37,496 nt of DNA, taken from contig JANDLU010000030.1 in assembly GCA_024330215.1 (NCBI GenBank), forward strand, positions 1 to 37,496, in the 5' to 3' direction. Both the position numbers and the translations under genes were made by a program. Below, in pieces: positions 23,112 to 30,379 of this stretch (position 1 is its first letter; every line of letters starts with the position of its first letter). The stretch comes from Candidatus Gaiellasilicea maunaloa (GTDB lineage Bacteria > Actinomycetota > Thermoleophilia > Gaiellales > Gaiellaceae). The notes below the pieces were generated by a model. That model did not search any database. It was not told the origin of the DNA and was given only the letters and a program-made list of their open reading frames with translations.

Positions 23112-23504
23112 ATGGTCGCCGGCATTCGTGCACGCACTGTTCGCGTCTTGATCGCGGACGACCATCGTCTCTTCGCAGAGGCGCTCGAGGCCGTTCTCGG
23201 CTCCGAGACGGAGCTCACGGTCGTCGGACGGGCGAGCGACGGTCGCGAGGCGCTCGAGCTCACGCGCACCCTGGAGCCGGACGTTGTGCTCCTCGACATC
23301 AGCATGCCGGTGATGGACGGCTTCGAGGCCGCGGCAGCGATCACGAAGCTGCCGAGCAAGCCCGCCATCCTGATGCTCTCCGGCTCGGACGCAGCCCAGG
23401 ATATCGACCGCGCGCGACGATCGGGGGCGCGCGGCTATGTCACGAAGGACGCGATCGCCGCCCGACTCGTCGATGCGATCCTCGCCGCCGCCACGTCTGG
23501 CTGA
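23112..23504 (+). CDS. Stand-alone response regulator receiver
   Basis: A 130-aa protein that is only a receiver domain: VRVLIADDHRLFAEALEAVL (acidic pocket DD), phosphorylation Asp in DVVLLDISMPVMDGFEAA, the Ser of LMLSGSD and the Lys of RGYVTKDA. The sequence is NarL-like, but the LuxR-type DNA-binding domain is absent and the frame stops after TSG. It may act by protein contact or as a phosphate sink. ATG at 23112 chosen; TTG at 23100 is an alternative adding four residues. No histidine kinase is adjacent. Confidence 0.9.
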   Translation: MVAGIRARTVRVLIADDHRLFAEALEAVLGSETELTVVGRASDGREALELTRTLEPDVVLLDISMPVMDGFEAAAAITKLPSKPAILMLSGSDAAQDIDRARRSGARGYVTKDAIAARLVDAILAAATSG

Positions 23505-23527
23505 GAAGAACGAGCGCCGTTCGCTGG

Positions 23528-23533
23528 TACCCT
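23528..23533 (+). promoter_or_regulatory. -10 box TACCCT of secG
   Basis: TACCCT ends 7 bases before the secG ATG. Confidence 0.45.
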
Positions 23534-23540
23534 CGACACC

Positions 23541-23762
23541 ATGCTCCAGGTCGCTGCCGTCTTCCACGTCCTCGTCTCCGTCGCGCTGCTGACGCTGATC
23601 CTGATGCACTCCGGGCGTGACGCGGGACTCGGCGGGATGGGTTTCACCCCCGCCTCGCAGGGAGGGACGCACATCGTGGAGCGGAACCTGACGCGGCTGA
23701 CGGTCGTCGTCGCGACGGTGTTCTTCCTCAACACCATCCTGCTCTATCGGATGCTCGCCTGA
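23541..23762 (+). CDS. secG: Preprotein translocase subunit SecG
   Basis: A 73-aa two-helix membrane protein: TM1 at about 5-23, the conserved loop GRDAGLGGMGFTPASQGGTHIVERNLTRLT with the usual Gly-rich and 'ER-NL' features, and TM2 at about 50-70. It is the small accessory subunit of the SecYEG channel and aids export of secretory proteins. tRNA-Leu follows 29 bases downstream. Confidence 0.93.
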   Translation: MLQVAAVFHVLVSVALLTLILMHSGRDAGLGGMGFTPASQGGTHIVERNLTRLTVVVATVFFLNTILLYRMLA

Positions 23763-23776
23763 GGCTCTGAGGCGGC

Positions 23777-23782
23777 TACAAT
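23777..23782 (+). promoter_or_regulatory. -10 box TACAAT of tRNA-Leu
   Basis: TACAAT ends 9 bases before the tRNA 5' end, leaving a leader of only 2-3 bases. Confidence 0.5.
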
Positions 23783-23791
23783 GCCCGGCCC

Positions 23792-23875
<84 letters not shown>

Positions 23876-23879
23876 TGAT

Positions 23880-23909
23880 CAGAATGAGGCCCCACGGGGC
23901 CTCATTCTG
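23880..23909 (+). terminator. Terminator after tRNA-Leu
   Basis: A 13-bp stem (CAGAATGAGGCCC with its complement) around CACG, starting 5 bases after the tRNA; followed by GTTT. Confidence 0.85.
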
Positions 23910-23935
23910 GTTTCAGGGCCTGTCCAAAAAGTGGA

Positions 23936-24225
23936 TCAGGGCTGCGCGGCGAGGAGGATGTGCGGGCGGCCGTACGCTTCGATCGTCTCGATGTTCGTCA
24001 TCCCGATTCTCTCGGCAACGCGTAGCGACGCTTCGTTCCTCACATCGATGACAGCGACAATTCGTGACCGTGAGCCGACGAGATGGCCAATGCCGGCCAG
24101 GACCCCGCCGGGAATGAACATCACCTCGGGATTGCAGTAGACCCTCACCATCGATCCGCTGTCTGCGTCGGGAACGAAGGGCGCACGAGCAGGCGCTTGG
24201 TCTCGAGCGGAAGCGGAACGGACAT
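23936..24225 (-). pseudogene. GNAT acetyltransferase gene, frameshifted and internally deleted
   Basis: The ATG at 24225 opens MSVPLPLETKRLLVRP, a usual GNAT N-terminus. After a one-base shift it continues FVPDADSGSMVRVYCNPEVM, then jumps to SRIVAVIDVRNEASLRVAERIGM near the C-terminus (the NEASLRVAERIGM block is typical of the family). The central acetyl-CoA-binding part is missing: about 96 codons remain of the usual 170. Lies beside tRNA-Leu; no direct repeat of the tRNA was seen. Confidence 0.72.
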
Positions 24226-24382
24226 CACGGTGATCGAGGCTACTCCCTCCGACCCGCGCGGTCGCCTCTCGCCTCCAATCGTGCTCGATCCCGACCCAGA
24301 GTTGTGCCACGGACACGCGCTAGCCGAAATCGCGCAGCGATTTCGGCTTGACGTCGTCCGAGAGGATCTCTAGCCTTCACTG

Positions 24383-24396
24383 CGAACGCCTGTTCG
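24383..24396 (+). promoter_or_regulatory. LexA operator (SOS box)
   Basis: CGAAC-GCCT-GTTCG is a perfect 14-base palindrome and the exact actinobacterial SOS-box consensus. It lies 30 bases before the lexA start and implies autoregulation. Confidence 0.93.
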
Positions 24397-24426
24397 AGCC
24401 CCACCTTCGACGACGAGGAGACGACA

Positions 24427-25059
24427 GTGCTGACTGCCCGCCAACACGAGATCTGGGGATTCCTGGTCGAGTACGTCGACCGCCACGGCTACCCGCCCAC
24501 GGTGCGCGAGATCGGCGAGGCCGTGGGGCTCGCGTCGCCGTCCACCGTGCACGCCCACCTCGCAAACCTCGAACGAGCCGGTCTGCTCAAGCGCGACCCC
24601 TCCAAGCCGCGCGCGCTCGATCTCCTCGGCCATCGCCGGGCCTCGCGCGCCGACGCGCCCGCCCGCGAGGCTGCGATGCCGCGCCTCCCGCTGCTCGGCC
24701 AGATCGCCGCCGGTAGCCCGCTGCTCGCCCAGGAGAACGTCCAGGAGGAGCTCGCCGTGCCCGAGCCGCTCGGCAAGAACGCCGACTTCCTGCTTCGCGT
24801 CAAGGGCGAGTCGATGGTGAATGCGGGGATCCTCGACGGGGACATCATCGTCGTCCAACAACAGAACGATGCCAGGAACGGCGAGATCGTGGTTGCGCTC
24901 GCGGGCGACGACGAGTCCGCCGACGAGGCGACCGTCAAGACCTTCTACCGCGAGAGCGGCCGCATCAGACTCCAACCAGAGAACGACGCGCTGGAGCCGA
25001 TCTACGCGAAGCACGTCCAGATCCTCGGCCGCGTAACGGGAGTCTTCCGGAGCCTCTGA
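24427..25059 (+). CDS. lexA: SOS repressor LexA
   Basis: A 210-aa repressor from a GTG start with GAGGAG 6-7 bases upstream. The winged helix (about 1-65) includes RHGYPPTVREIGEAVGLASPSTVHAHLANLERAGLL. The autocleavage site is A95-G96 (QIAAGSP), with catalytic S129 (KGESM) and K171 (ATVKTF) in the S24 peptidase domain. It represses DNA-damage genes until RecA filaments trigger self-cleavage. The operator at 24383 shows self-control. A zinc-ribbon gene overlaps its stop (TGATG). Confidence 0.97.
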   Translation: MLTARQHEIWGFLVEYVDRHGYPPTVREIGEAVGLASPSTVHAHLANLERAGLLKRDPSKPRALDLLGHRRASRADAPAREAAMPRLPLLGQIAAGSPLLAQENVQEELAVPEPLGKNADFLLRVKGESMVNAGILDGDIIVVQQQNDARNGEIVVALAGDDESADEATVKTFYRESGRIRLQPENDALEPIYAKHVQILGRVTGVFRSL

Positions 25060-25262
25060 TGCCCCTCGCGTTCCTCAACCGCACGCTCGACCAGGAGCTC
25101 GCCGCAATCGTGCGCGGCATCAGCCTGGAGTGCCTCGTCTGCGGCGAGTTCGTCCTGCACCGGGGCGACATGATCGCCTGCCCGGAATGCGGTCTCCTGC
25201 TTCAAGCCGAGAGTCAGCTCGCCGCCGCACCGGGGGAACGGGAGAGCCGATCGACGGGGTAG
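25059..25262 (+). CDS. Small zinc-ribbon protein coupled to lexA
   Basis: A 67-aa protein with two Cys pairs, CLVC (near 26-29) and CPEC (near 42-45), the pattern of a zinc ribbon: SLECLVCGEFVLHRGDMIACPECGLLL. The N-terminal helix (LNRTLDQELAAIVRGI) precedes it. The ATG overlaps the lexA stop, so its production is tied to lexA and thus to the SOS response. Function unknown; a nucleic-acid or protein contact role is possible. The next 230 bases hold no gene and lead into rnpB. Confidence 0.75.
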   Translation: MPLAFLNRTLDQELAAIVRGISLECLVCGEFVLHRGDMIACPECGLLLQAESQLAAAPGERESRSTG

Positions 25263-25496
25263 GCCGCAAGTCAGGACGCGTCGCCGCGCTCGCGCTCGGC
25301 CCGCGCGACGCGCCGTCGCCACTCGACGGGCCGATCGATCTGTTCCGGATCGGCAGACACGGGTGCGCCAGTGGGCGGATGGCCGACGAAGCCGACTGAG
25401 CTGATCACCTAACCGACCCTGCTGTTCGGGTTCGCGATCGGACTGGGCGCCGAGCTGCCACTGCAAGCCTCGACGACGGGCCGCTCTGAGCAGGGC

Positions 25497-25502
25497 TACA
25501 CT
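25497..25502 (+). promoter_or_regulatory. -10 box TACACT of rnpB
   Basis: TACACT ends 6 bases before the G at 25509, where the P1 helix strand GCAGGCC begins, so transcription should start on the first base of the RNA. Confidence 0.6.
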
Positions 25503-25508
25503 TCTCCC

Positions 25509-25833
<325 letters not shown>

Positions 25834-25858
<25 letters not shown>

Positions 25859-25921
25859 GGAAAAAGCCCTGGAAACGGGGCTTTTTCTATGCCTGCCGAT
25901 TCACCGGCGACTCGTCAGGCT
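25834..25921. repeat. 88-bp direct repeat, left copy (rnpB 3' end and terminator)
   Basis: Identical over all 88 bases to 37346-37433. It covers the last rnpB bases, the terminator hairpin and 34 bases beyond. The two copies flank the accessory island and are read as its att sites. Confidence 0.92.
25860..25887 (+). terminator. rnpB terminator
   Basis: GAAAAAGCCC pairs with GGGCTTTTTC (10 bp), with a run of T in the 3' arm and TCTAT after it. Confidence 0.88.
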
Positions 25922-26224
25922 CGCCCCGCGACGGGCCAGACGGCGGTTTCATGGAACCGCTCGGCGCGGTCGCCCGGGTCTTGCCCGGCGTCGCTCCGCA
26001 CCGCTACGCCATCGTAACACCGGAGGCCAACGTCGTCCGTCGGCAGGACAGGTTCGCTCGCCGCGCCAACGCTGAGCCCGTGCTAGTAGGGGAGACGGGC
26101 GCTCACAGCCTCAAGTGCGCTCGAGCGAGCCGTCACCGTCGCGAGGTTGTGAGCCCAGCAGACGTCGGGCTTGCTGCCTGAGCCCGGACAAGGTGGGCCG
26201 CCTAGCCGTGGGCGAAATGCGCGG

Positions 26225-26503
26225 TCACTTGTCTTGTTCGCGAGCACGCGTGAAGGCTTCCTCGTGAGCGCGGCCTCGGCCGAGTTCACGGAGGAGGTCT
26301 TCGTCACCGGCAGTTGCGTCGAATGTCCGGGCACGCTGCGCCGCGGCCGTCGCCGCCCTTGCGTAGAGGCCGAGCGAATACCAACCGACCGCGAGCGCGG
26401 CGAGGATCAGCAGAGCGGTTAGCCACCATCTGTCCGTCCAAGCGAACGCGCCGATGCCAAGGCATATCATTGCGAAGAAACCGATTGATGACCCGGTTCT
26501 CAT
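26225..26503 (-). CDS. Small two-helix membrane protein
   Basis: From ATG at 26503, 92 aa: a membrane segment at about 7-21 (IGFFAMICLGIGAFAW), a second at about 26-47 (WLTALLILAALAVGWYSLGLYA), then a charged tail (RARTFDATAGDEDLLRELGRGRAHEEAF). No family recognised. It is the first gene inside the island on this side; the 300 bases between it and the rnpB repeat show no convincing gene. Confidence 0.6.
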   Translation of the reverse strand: MRTGSSIGFFAMICLGIGAFAWTDRWWLTALLILAALAVGWYSLGLYARAATAAAQRARTFDATAGDEDLLRELGRGRAHEEAFTRAREQDK

Positions 26504-26552
26504 CTCAGTTCGTGGGCAAGGTCGTGGCCGTCGACGCTTTTTTCGGTCAGAT

Positions 26553-26732
26553 CTAGCCTGAGCCGGCCGGCTCAACGCTTTCCTCGGGCACCTCGTGCGT
26601 GCCGTGTTCGGCGAACTGGATCACGTATACCTGTGTCCCGTGCTTGCCGCCCAGCACCGTTCCTTGTGTGCCCGAAGGTACGCCTCACTCGTCGCGCAGC
26701 AGGCGTACTCGGTCGTTGCGCTCAAATCGCAT
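26553..26732 (-). pseudogene. Small KOW-like ORF interrupted by an in-frame TGA
   Basis: One reading frame gives MRFERNDRVRLLRDE, then TGA (26687-26685), then GVPSGTQGTVLGGKHGTQVY and EHGTHEVPEESVEPAGSG to a TAG. Both parts fit one short beta-barrel of the KOW/DUF4926-like kind (x-DRVRLL...GTQGTVLG...). Without the TGA it would be about 59 aa. TAGGCT ends 6 bases before the ATG. A nonsense mutation is the simplest reading; UGA as selenocysteine is considered in the findings. Confidence 0.55.
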
Positions 26733-27132
26733 GACGTCAGCCTATACGTGACCCAGCGGCATTTCGACGCGCTACGCCGAGCCGTCGCGGTGCTCGAGAG
26801 CCTAATTCGGCGCGGCCGGACCTTCGCCGACGCGCCCTTTTGAGCGCCCGGAGATAGCTCGAGGGCGCGCTCGTCCTGGGCGATCTCGCCGCGGAGTGAG
26901 CCGCCCCGCTACTCTAGTGCGTCGCCGGGCTCGTCGGCGAGACATTGCTGACGAACGCGACGACTGTGATTCACCACATTTCCAAGACGCCAGATTGGCT
27001 ACGCGCTGAGGCGACAACCGCTGCTCCTCGCAACGTCGCGAGCGCGAGGATAGTTCGATTCTCAGGTTCAAGGCACCTACAAACGCTTCGCATTTCGCAT
27101 CCTGCCTTCCGTCGTCACGGCGGAAGCCTGTT

Positions 27133-28521
27133 ATGAGTGACGGCATGAGCCGAGTGCGTCAACGGGTTCTCGACCTGTGGGACTCGGTGGTCTTCCGAGC
27201 AGCGCAGCTCCTACCTGGCCATCGGGGCAGAATGGCCGAGTTGGAAGCGGACATCTTCGGCTCGATGCAGGCTCGCGCCTTCGAGGAGGCCGAACGCCGG
27301 TACACCGAGGTCGTACGCACGACGAAGCTCGACGCGCCAGACGACATCCGTCGGGACGCCGCTGCCGTGCGCAACTGGTGGGGTAGCGATCTCGATGAAC
27401 ATTCTCGCGACGGTCTGTTCACACTCGTGATTCGCGCCTACCTCTGGCGAGGCGTTGAGGGAGGCCCGAAAGAAAACGTCGACAACTTTATCCGCGCCGC
27501 AATAAAGAAGACGCGTGAGATCGAAACGACTGCGCCCAAGTTCGCCGCACAGCTTCGAGCCAGCGACGAGCCAATCCATCGCAACGCAGATTTCTTCATG
27601 ACTGACTACCTTGATTTGGCTCGTTCCACTCGGTACCTGGCGGCCCTCCGCTGCCTTGAGGAGAACGTCCCCGTCGATATCGGTAGCCCCGGAGGCGCCG
27701 CCGAGGGGCTGCAGTTCTACAGCATGGCATTGGCACGGGTCAGCGGCGACCTTGAACTCGACGACTTCAATATTCCGGAGAACACTCGGAACCTAGCTTT
27801 CCGCTTCGGCTTTTGTCTAAGTGACGTGGAGCGCGTGCTACGAGCTGAGCAGGCTCAAGCAGCTCCTCAGCAACGAACCCGTGCTGAGACGTTGCCGGCT
27901 CAGAAGTCTGCTGCAGAAATCTTCAGTAAGGATGGTCTGGATCGTTACCTGTTGGCATTCGACGATTTCTACGCCCAGGAGCAAAACCGCGTCTCGGATG
28001 AGGATCGCGCGCTGGTTGACGTCTTCACGGGAGGATCGTCTGAACCAGGTAGCAAGGGCGTCCTAGCTCGCCAGCTCGTCACCGCGGGCTACCTCTGGTC
28101 GCGCTTCGACAGATTGGAACCGCTTGACGTTCGAATCGACGCGGGCGATAGGAGCCAAGTTGTAGAAGCGACCATGCAGCAGTACGGCATTTCTCGTGCG
28201 GCTGCTTCAGCTCTCGCAGAGGCGGAGCTACTCAAACGACTGCTCGATGAGCATCCAAAGGACATTCTCAAACGCCGTGGACAGGAGCAACGCTTCCGGC
28301 AGTTCCGCACGCAGTTCGTCAAAGATGCAGTCAGCGACATTTTCGAGCTCTTGCGCGGCGACCCGGAATTGGTCGCTTTCCAGCAAGAAGGCTCGTTCTC
28401 AACGCGGTCAGCCGAGTTTCAGAAGGAGGCAGAGGGACTCCTCGCGTGGGGAGTGGCGGTCGGTGCTCGCCGGCGGCTCTACGAACACGACCCCAGTCAG
28501 GCCCGCTCACTACTGTCGTGA
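27133..28521 (+). CDS. Unrecognised 462-aa helical protein
   Basis: I do not recognise this protein. It is largely helical and charged, without signal peptide, membrane segment or a known catalytic motif. Notable stretches are WWGSDLDEHSRDGLFTLVIRAYLWRGVEGG (100 region), a Gln-rich linker (AEQAQAAPQQRTRAETLPAQ, about 240-260) separating two helical halves, and LLKRLLDEHPKDILKRRGQEQRFRQFRTQFVKDAV. Its base composition is visibly less GC-rich than the core genes, which supports recent transfer. ATG at 27133 is used; ATG at 27145 is an alternative. The 400 bases upstream contain no gene. It stands alone, so no partner hints at its role. Confidence 0.7.
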   Translation: MSDGMSRVRQRVLDLWDSVVFRAAQLLPGHRGRMAELEADIFGSMQARAFEEAERRYTEVVRTTKLDAPDDIRRDAAAVRNWWGSDLDEHSRDGLFTLVIRAYLWRGVEGGPKENVDNFIRAAIKKTREIETTAPKFAAQLRASDEPIHRNADFFMTDYLDLARSTRYLAALRCLEENVPVDIGSPGGAAEGLQFYSMALARVSGDLELDDFNIPENTRNLAFRFGFCLSDVERVLRAEQAQAAPQQRTRAETLPAQKSAAEIFSKDGLDRYLLAFDDFYAQEQNRVSDEDRALVDVFTGGSSEPGSKGVLARQLVTAGYLWSRFDRLEPLDVRIDAGDRSQVVEATMQQYGISRAAASALAEAELLKRLLDEHPKDILKRRGQEQRFRQFRTQFVKDAVSDIFELLRGDPELVAFQQEGSFSTRSAEFQKEAEGLLAWGVAVGARRRLYEHDPSQARSLLS

Positions 28522-28657
28522 GTCGAGAGCTCCCGGGCGCGCGGCGGTGGTGTGGCCGCGTCCGAGCCAGGGAGCGAGGGGCGTGAGTGGGGAGACACCC
28601 GCCGTCGCTGCCGTCACACGTATCTGCTGGTGGAGGCGCCCGAGTCAGAGCGTCTCG

Positions 28658-28663
28658 TACGCT
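28658..28663 (+). promoter_or_regulatory. -10 box TACGCT of the anchored coiled-coil gene
   Basis: TACGCT ends 7 bases before the ATG at 28671. Confidence 0.45.
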
Positions 28664-28670
28664 TCGGCGC

Positions 28671-29138
28671 ATGGACTCCGTCTGGATTGCGCTCACGGCG
28701 ATCGGAACGCTCGCGCTCGTGGGGGTCGGCGTGTGGCAGATCCAGTCGTCGCGCAAGGGGGCGCGACGCCGGGAAGAGCGTGAGGCGGAGGCGCGGCGAG
28801 TTGCTGCCGAGCGCCAAGAACGGGAGAAATGGGAGGCTCAGGAGCGCGCCGAGCAGAAGAAGGCGCCGGCGTTGTCGGTGCGTGAAGCCGCAGGGTTCAA
28901 CGGGCGCGAGCGCGAGGTCGAGATCTACGCGGAGCTGGTGAACGACGGCGGATCGACAGCACGAGGTGCGGTCGTCGAGGCGCGCATCGACAACTCGGCT
29001 GTTGCGTCATCTCAGCCGGTTGACGTTGCTGCGGGAGCCTCTGAACGAGTGTCGCTGTTCATCCCGCGGCAATACGTCGAGAATCTCGCCGGCGAACGGC
29101 CCCGCTACCCGGGCGAATTAACGCTGCGCGTTTCGTGA
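28671..29138 (+). CDS. Membrane-anchored protein with coiled coil and Ig-like domain
   Basis: A 155-aa protein: one N-terminal membrane helix (about 4-21), a long charged coiled coil rich in R/E/Q/A (about 25-62, ending AQERAEQKKAP), and a C-terminal beta domain of CARDB/Ig type (EVEIYAELVNDGGSTARGAVVEARIDN ... SERVSLFIPRQYV). Such small anchored proteins occur on mobile elements but I cannot name this one. The ATG is chosen over the upstream frame because of the TACGCT box and because the sequence upstream is low-complexity. Confidence 0.65.
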   Translation: MDSVWIALTAIGTLALVGVGVWQIQSSRKGARRREEREAEARRVAAERQEREKWEAQERAEQKKAPALSVREAAGFNGREREVEIYAELVNDGGSTARGAVVEARIDNSAVASSQPVDVAAGASERVSLFIPRQYVENLAGERPRYPGELTLRVS

Positions 29139-29343
29139 GCCGATGGATCACGCCTCCGGCCAGGGGCGCGTCCAACGAGTGCATAACCGAACGCGCAAAC
29201 CGAGGCAGTGCGCGGCTATCAAAGGCTGCCGGATCGAGCTCGGCATCCTCGAAGTGCATGCGCTCCTCAATGTCTTCCCGGAGACTCGTTCACGATGCCG
29301 AGCGTGTTCATTGGGCTTCTACCCTCGATGGCGAGGCGAGACG

Positions 29344-29446
29344 CAGATGCATCCTTCGATGCTGTCCGCTCCTCGTCCGTCACGACCCTGACGAGTTGCG
29401 CGCGACTCGTCAGGGTCTGAGGGCCGTCCGCATCGGGATGCATCTG
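29344..29446. other. Long nested inverted repeat / structured RNA candidate
   Basis: Outer stem CAGATGCATCC (29344-29354) with GGATGCATCTG (29436-29446); continuing stem CGATGC (29357-29362) with GCATCG (29430-29435); inner perfect 13-bp stem GACCCTGACGAGT (29384-29396) with ACTCGTCAGGGTC (29405-29417) around an 8-base loop. The gap 29139-29511 has no gene. It may be a terminator between convergent genes or a structured RNA. Confidence 0.6.
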
Positions 29447-29511
29447 TGTGACGCTAGCTATCTTGGTTAGTAGCGAGACAACGACGCCTGGTCGCCGACG
29501 CTTCGTCCGGG

Positions 29512-30027
29512 TCAGAGTCCGAGCTCAGGGCCGAGGTCTCGCTCGAGTGCCTGGAGACGGCGGAGGGCGATCAGCTTCGGCACGTCGGTCTCGCGGCCGA
29601 GGGCGGCGAGCATTCGTGCAAGGTCGGCGGTCGACGCGACCGAGGGTCGGAGGCCCTTGCCGATCGGTTCTCGCGTCGCCGCGCGACGGAGGTCGTCGTA
29701 ACCACCGCGCGTGCCGGCCGGCTCGGGCACGACCTTGAGCTCGCCCGCCGGGCTGCTCAGCTCGAGCGGCGCCTCACCGTGGATCGTCGCTTCGTCGAGA
29801 ACGACCCGCTCCCCGTCGACACGGGAAGCGCCGAGGTCGTCGAGCGCAAGCGCAAGCCTGCGGAGGTTCTCGGCGCGGATCGCGGGAACGACGTCGAGGC
29901 CGTGCGTGATCTCCTCGGCGCCTTGGACGACGCGGGCGAAGGCGCCGATGACGACGTAGTTCACGCGCCGGCGCTCTAGGGCAGCCAGGATCGCATACGG
30001 GTCGAACGGAAGCGGCTCGGCCATCAT
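29512..30027 (-). CDS. Nucleotidyltransferase-like toxin candidate
   Basis: From ATG at 30027, 171 aa (MMAEPLPFDPYAILAALERRRVNYVVIGAFARVVQGAEEITHGLDVVPA). The pattern hGxxAx...G...T-x-x-L-D-h resembles MNT/AbiEii-type nucleotidyltransferases, though the first Asp of the usual DxD pair appears as Gly (THGLD). Its ATG overlaps the stop of the Xre gene upstream (ATGA). An Xre regulator with a nucleotidyltransferase is a known toxin-antitoxin layout, so this is a likely toxin; with one acidic residue missing its catalysis is uncertain. Confidence 0.75.
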   Translation of the reverse strand: MMAEPLPFDPYAILAALERRRVNYVVIGAFARVVQGAEEITHGLDVVPAIRAENLRRLALALDDLGASRVDGERVVLDEATIHGEAPLELSSPAGELKVVPEPAGTRGGYDDLRRAATREPIGKGLRPSVASTADLARMLAALGRETDVPKLIALRRLQALERDLGPELGL

Positions 30028-30314
30028 CCGGTCTTGGCGCGCGCCTGCAGTAGCCGTTGCACCCGCCGCTCGGGGGAGAGTCGGGCGTTCTTGCGCAGGC
30101 GTTCGTTGGCCGAGTCGTCGCGCGCAGCGAGCTCGAGCGGGAGGTCGAAACCGCAGGCCTGAATGATGTCGAGCAGCGCCTCGAGGCTCGGCGCTACCGC
30201 CCCTTGCTCCCAGCGCGCGATCACGGAGCGTTCGCGGCCGCTGCGGGCAGCGAGCTCCTGCTGAGTGAGGCCCGCCCGCAGCCGCGCCTCGCGGATCAGG
30301 ATCGCGCTCCACAT
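30024..30314 (-). CDS. Xre-type HTH antitoxin/regulator
   Basis: A 96-aa protein from ATG at 30314, with a classic HTH_3 domain: LIREARLRAGLTQQELAARSGRERSVIARWEQGAVAPSLEALLDIIQACGFDLPLEL, then a charged tail (DDSANERLRKNARLSPERRVQRLLQARA) that could bind the toxin. TATACT ends 7 bases before the ATG. Its promoter faces that of the recombinase gene across 65 bases, so it may control both. Confidence 0.85.
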   Translation of the reverse strand: MWSAILIREARLRAGLTQQELAARSGRERSVIARWEQGAVAPSLEALLDIIQACGFDLPLELAARDDSANERLRKNARLSPERRVQRLLQARAKTG

Positions 30315-30321
30315 GCCGGCG

Positions 30322-30327
30322 AGTATA
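30322..30327 (-). promoter_or_regulatory. -10 box TATACT of the Xre/nucleotidyltransferase pair
   Basis: TATACT on the minus strand, 7 bases before the ATG at 30314. Confidence 0.55.
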
Positions 30328-30366
30328 AGCTTCGTGCGTCGATGCAACCGTGCGACGCATTTATGC

Positions 30367-30372
30367 TACACT
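30367..30372 (+). promoter_or_regulatory. -10 box TACACT of the recombinase gene
   Basis: TACACT ends 7 bases before the ATG at 30380, which favours that start over the in-frame ATG at 30350. Confidence 0.55.
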
Positions 30373-30379
30373 AATCGGA

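Noticed and set aside
25951-26181. Possible gene just inside the rnpB island
   Set aside because: The frame MEPLGAVARVLPG... shows no family features, no promoter geometry and no Shine-Dalgarno; left out.
26595-26843. 82-aa plus-strand frame
   Set aside because: It is antisense to the KOW-like frame, which is better supported by its sequence pattern and -10 box.
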